From: Pseudomonas sp. UBA1879
GTDB lineage: Bacteria; Pseudomonadota; Gammaproteobacteria; Pseudomonadales; Pseudomonadaceae
DNA length: 64,000 nucleotides
NCBI RefSeq assembly: GCF_002338065.1
Contig: NZ_DDHJ01000004.1
Location: 826,059 to 890,058, forward strand
Reading direction: 5' to 3'
The position numbers and the translations under genes are program-made. The first letter of the stretch is position 1. Each line of letters begins with the position of its first letter. Below are positions 6,989 through 16,537 of the stretch, one piece after another. The notes below the pieces were generated by a model. That model was not told the DNA's origin. It made no database searches and saw nothing but the letters and a program-made list of their open reading frames with translations.

Positions 6989-9900
6989 CAGGTGACTTCC
7001 AGGGTGCTGAGGCCGTTGCCTTGGCGACGCACTTGAATCTGCACCGGAATCCGCTCGTGCATTTCCTGAACGTGGGAAATCACCCCGACCTTGCGGCCCT
7101 GCGCTTGTAGGCCGTCAAGGGCGTCCATCGCCAGTTGCAGCGATTCCGGGTCCAGGCTGCCGAAGCCTTCGTCGATGAACAATGATTCGATCTTCAATGT
7201 ACTCGACGCCATGGACGCCAGCCCCAGGGCCAGCGCCAGTGAGACCAGGAACGTTTCGCCTCCCGACAACGAATGCACGGAGCGCAGTTCGTCCCCCATT
7301 TCCGTGTCCATCACCAGCAGGCCGAGCATGCTGCCGCCGCGCTTGAGGCGGTAGCGGCGCACCAGTTGTTTGAGCTGGGCGTTGGCGTGATGGACCAGCA
7401 AATCGAGGTTGTAGGCCTGGGCAATCTTGCGGAATTTGTCGCCTTCGGCCGAGCCGATCAGCGCCGCCAGACGTCCCCAGCGCAGGTATTCGTCGTGAGC
7501 AGCCTTGATGCGTGCCTGCAATTCACTGTTGGCAGTACGGCGGCGCTCGTCTTCGCTGATCTGCGCACGAAGGTCGGCGCACAGTTGGTCATGGGTCGCG
7601 GCTTGAGACTGCGCTTCAGCGAGTGCCGACGCCAGTTGCTCGGCATCGCTGATGTCGCTGTGCTGCGCCTGATGTTGCTGCCACTGCGTTTCGCGCTCCT
7701 GCACCAGCACCTTACCCTGTTCCAGCGCTTTCTCGCTCTGCTGCATGCGTTGGCGTAATTGGCTGACCGCCTCGTCGCTCAGCCCCAGCAGGCTGTCGAG
7801 CGCTGCATCGTCGAGTTCGCTGTGCTGATTGCGCCACTCGCCGATCTGCCGATCGAGGTCGCCCACTTCCTGCTCCAATCCCTGCAAACGCTGACGCTCG
7901 CCCTCCAGTTCGGCCGTCAGCTTGATCAGACCAGCGCGCGCCTGCTGCAAGGCGTCAGCGGTGGTCGCTTGGGCCTGGCGCGCCTGTTCGACGGCCTGTT
8001 CCAGATGCTGTTGCCACGCGTCGGCGCTGGTCTGTTCACCGAGGAGGTCCTGCAAACGTTGCTGGATGGCCTGCTGTTGCTGCTGGCTGGCGTCGAGCCG
8101 TTGTTGCAGCTGTTGATGCTGTTGCAGCCGGCCCTGTTGCGCGAACTGTTCGCGCTCGATTTTCTGCGTGCGTTCGCTGTGTTCCTGCTGCTCGTCCTTT
8201 TGCTGGTCGAGTTGCTGGACGCGCAAGGCGATGTCGTTGTCCAGCTGCATGAAGGATTCGGTCGCGGATTCACGCCACAGCGGCAGACTTTCGGCGGGCA
8301 GCAGCGGTTCGAACTCCTGCAATGCGGTTTCGAAGGTCTGGTTGTCCAGCGAGAGATTCCGTTGTTGATCGTCCAGCAGTTTCATCGCTTGTTGGCTGGC
8401 CTCCCGCGCTTCCTGCACCTGACGTTGAAGGGATTCGGCGTCGCGCTGCACTTTCAGCAACCGTGCCTGGCGCTGCTCGGCGGCGAGGATGTCCTGTGCC
8501 AGTTGATGCAACCGCTCACTGAGCCAATCGCTGCGCTGGTCCTCGGGTTGCTCAAGCAGACGCGGATACAGCGGGTGGGCTTCCAGCTCGGGTGCCAGTT
8601 TTTGAAGTTGCTCGCCGAGCTGATCCAGCTGGGGCTTGGACTGCTTGAGCTGGTTGTTCAGCGCCAGCACTTCGGCGCGCAGTTCGGCCAGGGTTTCACT
8701 GAGCTGGCTGACCTTCAGACGCGCCGCCGCTTCTTCGCCATCGTCATGACCGGACAGCGCTTGCAGCAAGGCATCGGATTGGTGATACGGGTGATCTTCG
8801 CTGCCGCACACCGGGCAGGGCTGCTGATCGACCAGTTGATCGCGCAGTTGTTCGACGCTGGCACTGCGGGCCAAACGCTGCCGCTGCAACAGCTCGACCG
8901 TGACGTTCAACGCCTGTTGCGCGGCTTCGTGTTCGCCCTTCAGTTCCAGGCCTTTGGCGATGCTCTGCGCGCGACGTTCGGTGGCGTGCTGCTGTTGGGT
9001 CTGCACGTCCCGCAGGCGACTGGCGATGTCCTGATGCCGCTGCCACAGGCGTTCCAATGAATCGCTGGCGCTGTGCTGCTGGCGGTTGTCCTGCAACAGT
9101 TGCCCGAGGCGTTCGATCTCTTGGCCCACCGCGTCAGCCTTGACCTCGGCGTCGTCATACAGCGCCTGCAACGCACTTCGGCGCTCGCTCAATGCTTGCT
9201 CGGCACGGGTCGAGGCTTGTTCCAGCGCGGGCAATTCCTCGCGGCCTTTGCTCAGACGAGAACTGACCAACACCAGCTGTTGCAGTCGCGGACGATAGGC
9301 CGTCCACGACTGGCTCAACGCATCCAGCACTGCGCTGTTTTGCAGTTGCTCGGCGATGGATTGCAAGCGGGTTTCGCCTTGGCGCTGCTGTTCAATCCAT
9401 TGATCCAGCGCTGCCTGACCTTCGTTGCTGGCCAGTCGGGCGACCTGCGCCTGTTCGCTGATCTGTTGCAACTCGGTATTCAGATGGTTGAGCTGTACCT
9501 GTTGCTGGAAGGCCTCGTTGAGGGCGGGTTTGGCATTCTGTTGCGCATCTTGTGCCTGTTGCAGAGCCGCTTGCGCAGTGGTCAGTTGCGCGTCCAGATC
9601 CGTCAACGTCGCTTGCGTCTGATTCAGCTGCTCGGTCTGCGTCTGAATGCGCGTCGCCAGCGGCGCCAGTTGGCCGTCGAGTTTTTTGCGCTGAGCGAAC
9701 AGGTGCCGCTGCGGCGCCAATCGCTCCAGTTGGCCCATTTGCAGACGTTCGCTGGCGCGTTGATCCCATGCCTGTTGTGCGCTGGCCAACTGTTCGCTTG
9801 CGGCCAGGTGACTGTCGCGCAGGCGGTTCAACTCGGTGAACCACTGCTGTTTGAGTTCCAGCTGACGCAACTGCGCCTGGGCCAGCTTCAGCGCTTGCTG

Positions 9901-10629
9901 CGCGTCGGCGAAACGCTGTTCCAGATCGGCGCGCGGCTCGGGTTCGAGGGGCGTCAGGTTCCCGGCTTGGGCGTTGAGGGTTTTCAGCGCCTCTTCGGCC
10001 TCTTTGCTTTTGGCGTAGGCGCGACGGCCCAACTGGCTGTAAATCGCCGTGTCGGTGAGTTTTTCCAGCAGCTCACTGCGCTCTTTGTCGTCGGCTTTGA
10101 GGAAGGCACTGAACTCGCTTTGCGCCAGCATCACGGCGCGGGTGAACTGTTCGAAATTCAGGCCCAGTCGGGCTTCGAGCAGGGTCTTGTATTCGGTCTT
10201 GTTCTGGCTGCTGAGAATCTGTTCGCTGTCCAGATCGGTCAGGGTCTGACGGCTGTGTTGCAGCTTTTTCGTGGCGTTGTCGCGGGCGCGGTTGGTCTCC
10301 CAGCGGGCGCGATAGCGGCGCTTGTCGATGCCGACGAAGTCCACCTCGGCGTAACCGCTGCCGGTGCCACGGCGCAGCAGATTGCGCGGGTCACCGGTGC
10401 TGATATCGCCGTCGACTTCCGGAACACGCGACTGGCCGACATTGTTCAGCCGGGGAATCGCGCCGAACAGCGCCAGGCACAGCGCGTCCAGTAGCGTGCT
10501 TTTGCCTGCGCCGGTAGGCCCGGTGATTGCGAACAGGCCTGCGCTGGCCAGCGGTTCAGCGGTGAAATCCAGCTCGAACGGGCCGGCCAGCGAGGCGAGA
10601 TTTTTCAGGCGAATGGCGAGAATTTTCAC
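6988..10629 (-). CDS. sbcC: SbcC, ATPase subunit of the SbcCD nuclease
   Basis: A 1213-residue Rad50-type SMC-like ATPase. Walker A is GPTGAGKSTLLDAL near residue 37. Two very long coiled coils (about 190-1000, rich in Gln, Glu, Leu and Ala) surround a zinc hook CPVC near residue 605. The C-terminal lobe has LSGGETFLVSLALALGLA (signature) and ESLFIDEGFGSLDPESL (Walker B and D-loop). With SbcD it opens and trims DNA hairpins and protein-blocked ends. It starts at GTG 10629, overlapping the SbcD stop by four bases (GTGA), and its stop overlaps the GST start. The length is somewhat above E. coli SbcC (about 1050), mostly in the coiled coil. Confidence 0.95.
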   Translation of the reverse strand: MKILAIRLKNLASLAGPFELDFTAEPLASAGLFAITGPTGAGKSTLLDALCLALFGAIPRLNNVGQSRVPEVDGDISTGDPRNLLRRGTGSGYAEVDFVGIDKRRYRARWETNRARDNATKKLQHSRQTLTDLDSEQILSSQNKTEYKTLLEARLGLNFEQFTRAVMLAQSEFSAFLKADDKERSELLEKLTDTAIYSQLGRRAYAKSKEAEEALKTLNAQAGNLTPLEPEPRADLEQRFADAQQALKLAQAQLRQLELKQQWFTELNRLRDSHLAASEQLASAQQAWDQRASERLQMGQLERLAPQRHLFAQRKKLDGQLAPLATRIQTQTEQLNQTQATLTDLDAQLTTAQAALQQAQDAQQNAKPALNEAFQQQVQLNHLNTELQQISEQAQVARLASNEGQAALDQWIEQQRQGETRLQSIAEQLQNSAVLDALSQSWTAYRPRLQQLVLVSSRLSKGREELPALEQASTRAEQALSERRSALQALYDDAEVKADAVGQEIERLGQLLQDNRQQHSASDSLERLWQRHQDIASRLRDVQTQQQHATERRAQSIAKGLELKGEHEAAQQALNVTVELLQRQRLARSASVEQLRDQLVDQQPCPVCGSEDHPYHQSDALLQALSGHDDGEEAAARLKVSQLSETLAELRAEVLALNNQLKQSKPQLDQLGEQLQKLAPELEAHPLYPRLLEQPEDQRSDWLSERLHQLAQDILAAEQRQARLLKVQRDAESLQRQVQEAREASQQAMKLLDDQQRNLSLDNQTFETALQEFEPLLPAESLPLWRESATESFMQLDNDIALRVQQLDQQKDEQQEHSERTQKIEREQFAQQGRLQQHQQLQQRLDASQQQQQAIQQRLQDLLGEQTSADAWQQHLEQAVEQARQAQATTADALQQARAGLIKLTAELEGERQRLQGLEQEVGDLDRQIGEWRNQHSELDDAALDSLLGLSDEAVSQLRQRMQQSEKALEQGKVLVQERETQWQQHQAQHSDISDAEQLASALAEAQSQAATHDQLCADLRAQISEDERRRTANSELQARIKAAHDEYLRWGRLAALIGSAEGDKFRKIAQAYNLDLLVHHANAQLKQLVRRYRLKRGGSMLGLLVMDTEMGDELRSVHSLSGGETFLVSLALALGLASMASSTLKIESLFIDEGFGSLDPESLQLAMDALDGLQAQGRKVGVISHVQEMHERIPVQIQVRRQGNGLSTLEVT

Positions 10630-11867
10630 GGATGTTCGCTCTCCAGTTGCACGTCCTGAAGCAGGGTGGCGAAGTCCTGCAACGTTTGTTCATCGACCTC
10701 GCTGCCATAGCTGTCACGCCACGCACGGCTGAACAATTCCTGTGGGCTCAGTTGGTCCAGCTCGATCAGGTCGCGCTCTTCTTCGTCGTCTCGCGCACCT
10801 TTACCCGCGTATTCGGCAGCGATACGCACCAGTCGCACAGCCTTATTTTCCAGCGCCGATTCGATCTGGTTGCGCAGGTCCGGCTGCGGCTCGTCGAGCT
10901 TCACCCGTACTTCCAGCCAGGGCTGGCGGTCGACATCGGCCAACAGGTCAACGTCCGGCAAGTCCCTGAGTTGCAGCAGCAGTTCGGCCAACGGCGCCGG
11001 GCCCACACGTTGCAGATTGACGGCGCGCGGGATCAGCAGCGGCGTGACGCTGACCAACTGGCTGCCTTCGCACTCGATTTCGAGGATTTGATGCTGATAG
11101 CCGATTTCCGAGAAAGACAGCGGGATGGGTGAGCCGCTGTAGCGAATGCGGTTTTCCCCGTTGACCTTCTGCGGCTTGTGCAGATGGCCGAGGGCAACGT
11201 AGGTGATGCTTTCTCCGAAGAGGCTGGCGGGCAGGGCTTCGGCGTTGCCGATGATCAGGCTGCGCTCGGAGTCTTCAGAGACCGAGCCCCCGGCCATGTG
11301 CGCGTGGCTGATGGCGATCAGTGCCTGGCCCTTCTTGCGTTTCTGGTTGGCGGCGGCGATGAGCATTTCATGCACCTGACCGATGCCGCGCAGGTAGTTG
11401 TCGCCCAGTGCCAGGCCGGTGACTTCGGCGGGGCGCAGGAACGGCAGCGCCAGGCACCAGCCCAGGACTTTGCCTTTGGCGTTGGTCAGGGGCAGCAACA
11501 GGCGGTCGACGTCGAGCACGCCGTCGTCAAGCCACAACACGCGGCCCAGCGCGTGGGTGCGCAAACGCCGCATCAGCGGCGCGGGGAGTTCGATGCGCGA
11601 GCCGGAGTCGTGGTTGCCGGCGATCATCACGATGGTCAGTTGCGGGCTTTGATCGTGGGCGCTGACGATGAAATCGTAGAGCTGCTCCTGGGCTTTGACC
11701 GACGGGTTGACGGTGTCGAAGATATCGCCGGCGATCAGCAGTACATCAGGTTTGCGCTCGGCGAGACGGGCCAGCAGCCATTGGAGAAAACGCTGGTGTT
11801 CGAAGTCCCGCTCCTGGCCATGGAGGTTCTGGCCGAGGTGCCAGTCGGAGGTGTGGAACAGACGCAT
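10626..11867 (-). CDS. sbcD: SbcD, Mre11-type nuclease subunit
   Basis: A 413-residue calcineurin-like metallophosphoesterase. The five metal-binding motifs are visible in order: SDWHLGQNLHG, AGDIFDT, IAGNHDSGSR, ISHAHMAGG and GHLHKPQ. Together they form the two-metal site of the double-strand exonuclease and hairpin endonuclease. The C-terminal part (after about residue 280) matches the capping and SbcC-binding region. It is the first gene of the sbcD-sbcC-GST unit and begins with ATG just after a REP pair. The length is close to the family norm. Confidence 0.95.
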   Translation of the reverse strand: MRLFHTSDWHLGQNLHGQERDFEHQRFLQWLLARLAERKPDVLLIAGDIFDTVNPSVKAQEQLYDFIVSAHDQSPQLTIVMIAGNHDSGSRIELPAPLMRRLRTHALGRVLWLDDGVLDVDRLLLPLTNAKGKVLGWCLALPFLRPAEVTGLALGDNYLRGIGQVHEMLIAAANQKRKKGQALIAISHAHMAGGSVSEDSERSLIIGNAEALPASLFGESITYVALGHLHKPQKVNGENRIRYSGSPIPLSFSEIGYQHQILEIECEGSQLVSVTPLLIPRAVNLQRVGPAPLAELLLQLRDLPDVDLLADVDRQPWLEVRVKLDEPQPDLRNQIESALENKAVRLVRIAAEYAGKGARDDEEERDLIELDQLSPQELFSRAWRDSYGSEVDEQTLQDFATLLQDVQLESEHP

Positions 11868-11903
11868 GGGGGTACCTTGGTTTAGCGGGGTTTATGGCCC
11901 CTG

Positions 11904-12039
11904 TGTAGGAGCGTGGCTTGTCCCGCGATCGGCGGGGAACCCGTCGTAAAACCGGCAAACGCAGTGTGTCTGGCACGACCAACGCGTCTGATTTCACGAC
12001 GACTGCGTCGCCGATCGCGGGACAAGCCGCGCTCCTACA
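11904..12039. repeat. Long REP-type inverted repeat pair (GCTTGTCCCGCG family)
   Basis: Arms of 31 bases at 11904-11934 and 12009-12039 are complementary with one mismatch. They carry the TGTAGGAGCG border and the GCTTGTCCCGCGATCGGCG body. It lies between sbcD and the end of batD and could form a large hairpin in the intergenic RNA. Confidence 0.8.
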
Positions 12040-12060
12040 GTGTGATTGTGAATGACGTCA

Positions 12061-13746
12061 TCATTTCGGATACAACGGCGGCAGGCTGTCTGCGCCGTTC
12101 GGGTCAATCGGTTTTTCAATGGCCGGCAATGCGCGCACGGCCTTCCACAAATCTTCGCCCAGCCACAGTTTGCCGGTTTCGCTGTAAAGCGCGCCGTTCA
12201 GGCCGTCCAGCGCATCGGACAGCGGCACGAAGCGCGCTGCCATGTCAGCCAGGGTTTCCGGCTGCTGGCGGGCCCAGGCATCCAGCGCCTGGCGGGTCGC
12301 GTGGGGGTCGTTGGCCAGGCTGGCGCGTTTCAAGTCGTCGAGCACTGTGCGGGGGCTCGGTCCGGCCTGCGCCACCCGTGTCAGCGCCGGTTGCCAACGA
12401 CCGCGCCACCACAGGCCAAAGCCCAGCAACGTGGTAAAGCTCAGCAACACCGTACTCAGCTGCCACGGCCAGACTGGCGGACCGATCACCGTCACACCCG
12501 TGTTATCGCTGACCGGCGTGTCCACGGACAGCGCCGGGTTGGTGCTGACCTGCAACGTCCGGGCGGGCAGGGCGCTGTGCTCAAGATGGTCTTCCAGCGT
12601 GTTCCACCACACCAGGTCCACTGCCGGAATGTCGATGGCCCCTGGACGGCTCGGCACCAGCGCTTCGCGCTCCTCGCGGCTGCCCACCAGACCACGTTCG
12701 TTGACCTGATTGCTCAATTGCGGCTGATCGGGATAGCGCCGCAACGCGCTGACATCGGTGGCGGGCAGCGGCGGCAATTGCGCGCTGGACAGGCCCTCGG
12801 CCTTGATCACCAGCGTGCGGGTCAGCGAGTCGCCGATCTGCGTATGCGCGGGATCAGGGCTCCAGTTTTCGCTCAGGCTGATGCTGCGTGCCGGCAGCCA
12901 AGGCGTATTGGCCGGGTAATCGGCCGGTTGCGGTTTGACCTTCAGCGGCAGCGGGTCGGACGTCACGCGCATCAGTTTGCCCGGTTTCGGACTGGTGGCA
13001 ACGGCCGGTTGGCGGGTCGCGTCGGCGGTGCTGACCTCAGGAATGTCTTGCACCATTGTCGCGCTGAACTCCTGCGCCGGGATGGTCAGGTCGCCACTCT
13101 GTTGGGGATACAGCGCATAGCGCATTTCAATCACGCCATGCCGGATGCCGTTGATCTGCTTTTCATAGGTGCGGGTGTCGCCAAGTTTTTCGATCCGCGC
13201 ATCCGGCACTTGCAGCGGGGTCAGGTTGCTGTCGTCGAACAGCGACACCGAATGGTAAATGCGCACCGTCAGCACGGCCTGCGCCTGCACGTAGACGGTG
13301 TCTTGATCGAGGCTCGCTTCCATGAACACCGGGGCGAGTTTCTGTTCCTGGGCCTGCGCCGAGGGTTCAACCTCGACCACCTGCAGCGCAATGGGCTGGC
13401 TGATCAGTTCGCCCAATTGAAGAGGCGGAATTTCAATCGATCCGCTGTGGCGCGGCATCAGCGTGATCAGCCAGCGAGTGGTGGCGTGAACGTTGCCTTC
13501 GAGGGTGGTCAGGCTATTGAGCTGGCGGGTGTCGCGAACTTCGAAATCAGCGGCCAGCGCGCTCATGTCGGGCTTGCCGAACAGCGTGGCGTCGTCGGAC
13601 TCCAGCGTCAGCTCGACGGTTTCCCCGGTGTTCACGCGCGTACGATCGACGCTGGCCTGCAACGTCGCGGCAGACGTCTCGGCCTGTGCCACGAGGGCGA
13701 ACAGGCACAGCAGCCAGGCGATTACCACAGTGTGCACACGACTCAT
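12061..13746 (-). CDS. batD: BatD-like oxygen-tolerance/membrane protein
   Basis: A 561-residue exported membrane protein, last of the Bat operon. ATG 13746 is chosen because it overlaps the upstream stop (ATGA) and opens directly on a signal peptide (MSRVHTVVIAWLLCLFALVAQAET). Most of the protein is periplasmic beta-rich BatD repeat material (ASVDRTRVNTGETVELTLES at the start). One transmembrane helix lies near the C-terminus (WPWQLSTVLLSFTTLLGFGLWW), with a helical cytoplasmic tail. BatD proteins are thought to work with the VWA proteins BatA and BatB under a MoxR ATPase. The biochemical role is not established. Confidence 0.85.
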   Translation of the reverse strand: MSRVHTVVIAWLLCLFALVAQAETSAATLQASVDRTRVNTGETVELTLESDDATLFGKPDMSALAADFEVRDTRQLNSLTTLEGNVHATTRWLITLMPRHSGSIEIPPLQLGELISQPIALQVVEVEPSAQAQEQKLAPVFMEASLDQDTVYVQAQAVLTVRIYHSVSLFDDSNLTPLQVPDARIEKLGDTRTYEKQINGIRHGVIEMRYALYPQQSGDLTIPAQEFSATMVQDIPEVSTADATRQPAVATSPKPGKLMRVTSDPLPLKVKPQPADYPANTPWLPARSISLSENWSPDPAHTQIGDSLTRTLVIKAEGLSSAQLPPLPATDVSALRRYPDQPQLSNQVNERGLVGSREEREALVPSRPGAIDIPAVDLVWWNTLEDHLEHSALPARTLQVSTNPALSVDTPVSDNTGVTVIGPPVWPWQLSTVLLSFTTLLGFGLWWRGRWQPALTRVAQAGPSPRTVLDDLKRASLANDPHATRQALDAWARQQPETLADMAARFVPLSDALDGLNGALYSETGKLWLGEDLWKAVRALPAIEKPIDPNGADSLPPLYPK

Positions 13747-15473
13747 CGAGCTTTTTCCTGATGCTGCTGTTGTTCGTACCAGAATTTGCGCCGCAACAGC
13801 TCGCCGGGATCGTCCGGGATTTGCCGCAGCCACTGTTCGAGCGCCTGACGCTGCTCGCCGTTGATCGGGCCGTCGGTGGCTCGGCTGGGGGCGTGGGCCG
13901 GTTCATCGTCGTCAGGTGAAGGGGCGTTGTTGTCACTGGCCCCGGCCATCGATTGCCCGCTGTCGCTCTGATTGTCCTCGTCGCCGGGCGTCGATGACTG
14001 CGGATTCGACGCTTGCTGTTCGGCGCTGCCCGTCTGAGCCTTGTCGGCGTTGTCCGCGCCGTCGTTCTTGCCTTCGCTGGCGTCCTCGGCTGCCGCCTGC
14101 TTGTTCTGTGCCTGCATCTGTTCAATGAGCGCCTTGTTGGCGGCGGCAGCGGGGAAATCGGGCTGGCGCTCCAGCGCCTGTTCGTAGGCGTCCAGCGCTG
14201 CGTCCAGTTCCCCACTCTTGGCCAGTGCGTTACCGCGATTGTAGTGGTCAGCGGCGGTGTTGCCCTGAGCGAAGCGCTGAGCGGCGCCAGCGTAATCCCC
14301 GGCTTCGTAGAGCGCGATGCCTTGCCACCGAATGTCCTCGAAACGTTGCGCGGCCTCGGCGGGGTGATGGCGCTGGAGCAAGTGCTGTCCCTGTTGATCG
14401 GGACGTTGGAACAGGTCTTTGAAATCGAACGCGTAGCTGTGTTGCGGCATGAGCATCAGCAGCGGCAGGCACAGCACCCAGCCACGACGCCCGGCGCAGG
14501 CGGCGAGCAGCAACAACGGCAGCAACAGCCAGTAACCCTGATCCGCCCAGCTGTCGAGCTGCACGGTCTGGCCCTGACTGCGCAGGTCACGGGGCGCGTC
14601 CAGTAAGCCCAGCTCGCGCAGGTCATCGTCGGTCAGACGTAGCGAGGTGAAATGCCCCCCCAGTTCATCGGCGAAATCCTTGAGGCTGGCGCTGTCCAGG
14701 CGTGGTACCAGGATTCCGCCTTGGGCGTCCTTGAGGAAGCCGCCTTTCTCTTGCGCGACTGGCGCACCTTCGGCGGTACCGACACCGAGCAGCAGGAGCG
14801 GCGGTGCGTGCCCGGTCATGGCCTGACGAATGCCCATGCGCTCGCCGTCATTCAGCGACGAGCCGATCCACAACAGACGCCCGACGCCTAAATCGCCCTG
14901 CTTGAGCAGGTCCAGCGCCTTGCCGACGGCCAGGTCGGCGCGCTGACCGCTCTCGGGCATGATCGACGGCTTGAGGGCGTCCAGCAGGTTTTTGCTGGTA
15001 CCTAGGTCGTCGGACAGCGGCACCAACGTGTGAGCGCTGCCGGCATAGACGATGATCGCGGTTTGCGAATCGCCACGGGCTTGCAGCAGGTCGAGCAGCT
15101 TGCGCCGGGCCTGTTCGAGGCGGGTGGGCGGGCTGTCGGCGGCGAGCATTTCAGGAGTCAGTTCGAGCAACACCACCAGCGGGTCCACAGGTTTCTGGCT
15201 GGTCTGTTCGACCCGCTGCCAACTGGGACCGAGCAGCGCAAGCAACGCCAGCAGCCAGCCGACGCTCAACGCGATCCACGGCAGCTTGCTTTCACGACCA
15301 CTGCCGCCGCGCAGCAAGGTGGAATGAAAGGCGCTCGGCAAAATCATCTGCCAGCGGCCGACGCGTTTCTGTCGGTTCCACAGGCGCCAGATCAGCCAGC
15401 CGAGCACCGGCAGCAGCAACAGCCACCACGGCCGCAGCCAGTGAGGCCAGAGGGCGAGGAGCGAGAGGATCAT
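13743..15473 (-). CDS. batB: BatB/BatC-type fusion: VWA domain plus TPR and acidic tail
   Basis: A 576-residue inner-membrane protein. ATG 15473 overlaps the BatA stop (ATGA). Two N-terminal helices (about residues 5-25 and 50-75) precede a von Willebrand A domain (about 85-290). A third membrane region follows (about 310-345), then a TPR region (YNRGNALAKSGELDAALDAYEQALERQPDF) as in BatC. A long low-complexity Ser/Asp/Gly/Gln linker and a short conserved helical end complete it. In the VWA domain the metal-site motif DxSxS is replaced by LLELTPEM, so the MIDAS metal site is probably absent. Fusion of BatB and BatC functions in one polypeptide is common in gammaproteobacteria. Confidence 0.85.
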   Translation of the reverse strand: MILSLLALWPHWLRPWWLLLLPVLGWLIWRLWNRQKRVGRWQMILPSAFHSTLLRGGSGRESKLPWIALSVGWLLALLALLGPSWQRVEQTSQKPVDPLVVLLELTPEMLAADSPPTRLEQARRKLLDLLQARGDSQTAIIVYAGSAHTLVPLSDDLGTSKNLLDALKPSIMPESGQRADLAVGKALDLLKQGDLGVGRLLWIGSSLNDGERMGIRQAMTGHAPPLLLLGVGTAEGAPVAQEKGGFLKDAQGGILVPRLDSASLKDFADELGGHFTSLRLTDDDLRELGLLDAPRDLRSQGQTVQLDSWADQGYWLLLPLLLLAACAGRRGWVLCLPLLMLMPQHSYAFDFKDLFQRPDQQGQHLLQRHHPAEAAQRFEDIRWQGIALYEAGDYAGAAQRFAQGNTAADHYNRGNALAKSGELDAALDAYEQALERQPDFPAAAANKALIEQMQAQNKQAAAEDASEGKNDGADNADKAQTGSAEQQASNPQSSTPGDEDNQSDSGQSMAGASDNNAPSPDDDEPAHAPSRATDGPINGEQRQALEQWLRQIPDDPGELLRRKFWYEQQQHQEKAR

Positions 15474-16537
15474 CGGCGCCTCCGCAAACGCTTGAAGCGC
15501 TGTCGCCATTGCGGGCCCTGATTCAGACTCGGTTGGCGGGCCAGAAAGCGGTACAAGGGGTTTTGCGGCCAGCGTTCGTGAATCACCAGTAGCACACTCA
15601 GCACCAACGCGAACGCCAGCGGCCAGTGATATAACGCATGGGCAGGGCGGGCTTGGGTCGGTTGCTGCGTCACGGGTTCAAGGGTGTCGAGGGCCTTGCC
15701 GATCTTTTCCAACTGGAGGCCGTCGCGAGCGCGGAAATACTGGCCGCCGGTGATGTCGGCGATTTCCCGCAGGGCAGGCTCGTCGAGGTCCAGGCTCGGG
15801 TTGAGGCCAAGAATGCTGGTGGCGCCTTTGTCCGGGTCGGCGCCGATGCCGATGGGGTAAATCTTCACGCCTTCGCCTGCGGCCAGTCGGGCAGCGGTGG
15901 CCGGGTCGATCTGACCGGCGTTGTTAGCCCCGTCGGTGACGAGAATCAGCACCCGACTCTGGGCCGGACGCAATCGCAGGCGTTTCAACGCCAGGCCGAT
16001 GGCATCGCCGATGGCAGTGTTCTTGCCTGCAATGCCGATGCGCGCTTCGTCGAGCCAGACGCGCACGGTCTTGCGGTCGAACGTCAGCGGCGCCTGCATG
16101 TAGGCCTGACTGCCGAAGAGAATGAGTCCCACCCGGTCGCCCTTGCGGTGTTCGAGAAAGTCCCCCAGCAGCTGTTTGACCAGTGTCAGTCGGCTTACTT
16201 CGTCGTTCTGCCAGACCATGTCCGGGTAGTCCATCGAACCGGATACGTCCACGGCCACCAGCAAATCCCGGCCACTGGCAGCGACTGGCAACGGGTCACC
16301 CAGCCATTGCGGGCGCGCTGCGGCCAATAACAGCAACAGCCAGAGCAATACGAACGGCAACTGCCGACGCCAGCCAGGCAAGTGGGCACGCGCACGGCGA
16401 CCGGCCAGGCCTTCCAGCTCACTGAGAAAACTCACCTTGAGCGCTGCTTCGCCGCTGTCCGCCACCGGCAGCAAGAGGCGCAACACCCACGGCAGCGGCA
16501 GCAGGGCGAAGACCCAGGGCCAGGCGAGTTCAAACAT
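15470..16537 (-). CDS. batA: BatA-like VWA-domain membrane protein
   Basis: A 355-residue protein with two N-terminal helices, a von Willebrand A domain with an intact MIDAS motif (VAVDVSGSMDYPD, about residues 90-102; later LVTDGANNAG) and a C-terminal helix (HWPLAFALVLSVLLVI). It is anchored in the inner membrane with the VWA domain probably periplasmic. It starts with ATG 16537, overlapping the DUF4381 gene by eight bases. In this operon type the MoxR ATPase is thought to act on VWA partners like a metal-dependent chaperone; this is family knowledge, not shown here. Confidence 0.88.
   Translation of the reverse strand: MFELAWPWVFALLPLPWVLRLLLPVADSGEAALKVSFLSELEGLAGRRARAHLPGWRRQLPFVLLWLLLLLAAARPQWLGDPLPVAASGRDLLVAVDVSGSMDYPDMVWQNDEVSRLTLVKQLLGDFLEHRKGDRVGLILFGSQAYMQAPLTFDRKTVRVWLDEARIGIAGKNTAIGDAIGLALKRLRLRPAQSRVLILVTDGANNAGQIDPATAARLAAGEGVKIYPIGIGADPDKGATSILGLNPSLDLDEPALREIADITGGQYFRARDGLQLEKIGKALDTLEPVTQQPTQARPAHALYHWPLAFALVLSVLLVIHERWPQNPLYRFLARQPSLNQGPQWRQRFKRLRRRR

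Noticed and set aside
7759..10494. Two long plus-strand frames (433 and 473 codons) opposite sbcC, rich in Leu and Gln
   Set aside because: Their Leu/Gln repeats are complementary reading of the SbcC coiled-coil codons, not a real leucine-rich protein.
12052..13761. A 569-codon plus-strand frame opposite batD
   Set aside because: The minus-strand frame carries signal peptide, BatD pattern and ATGA coupling; the plus frame has none.
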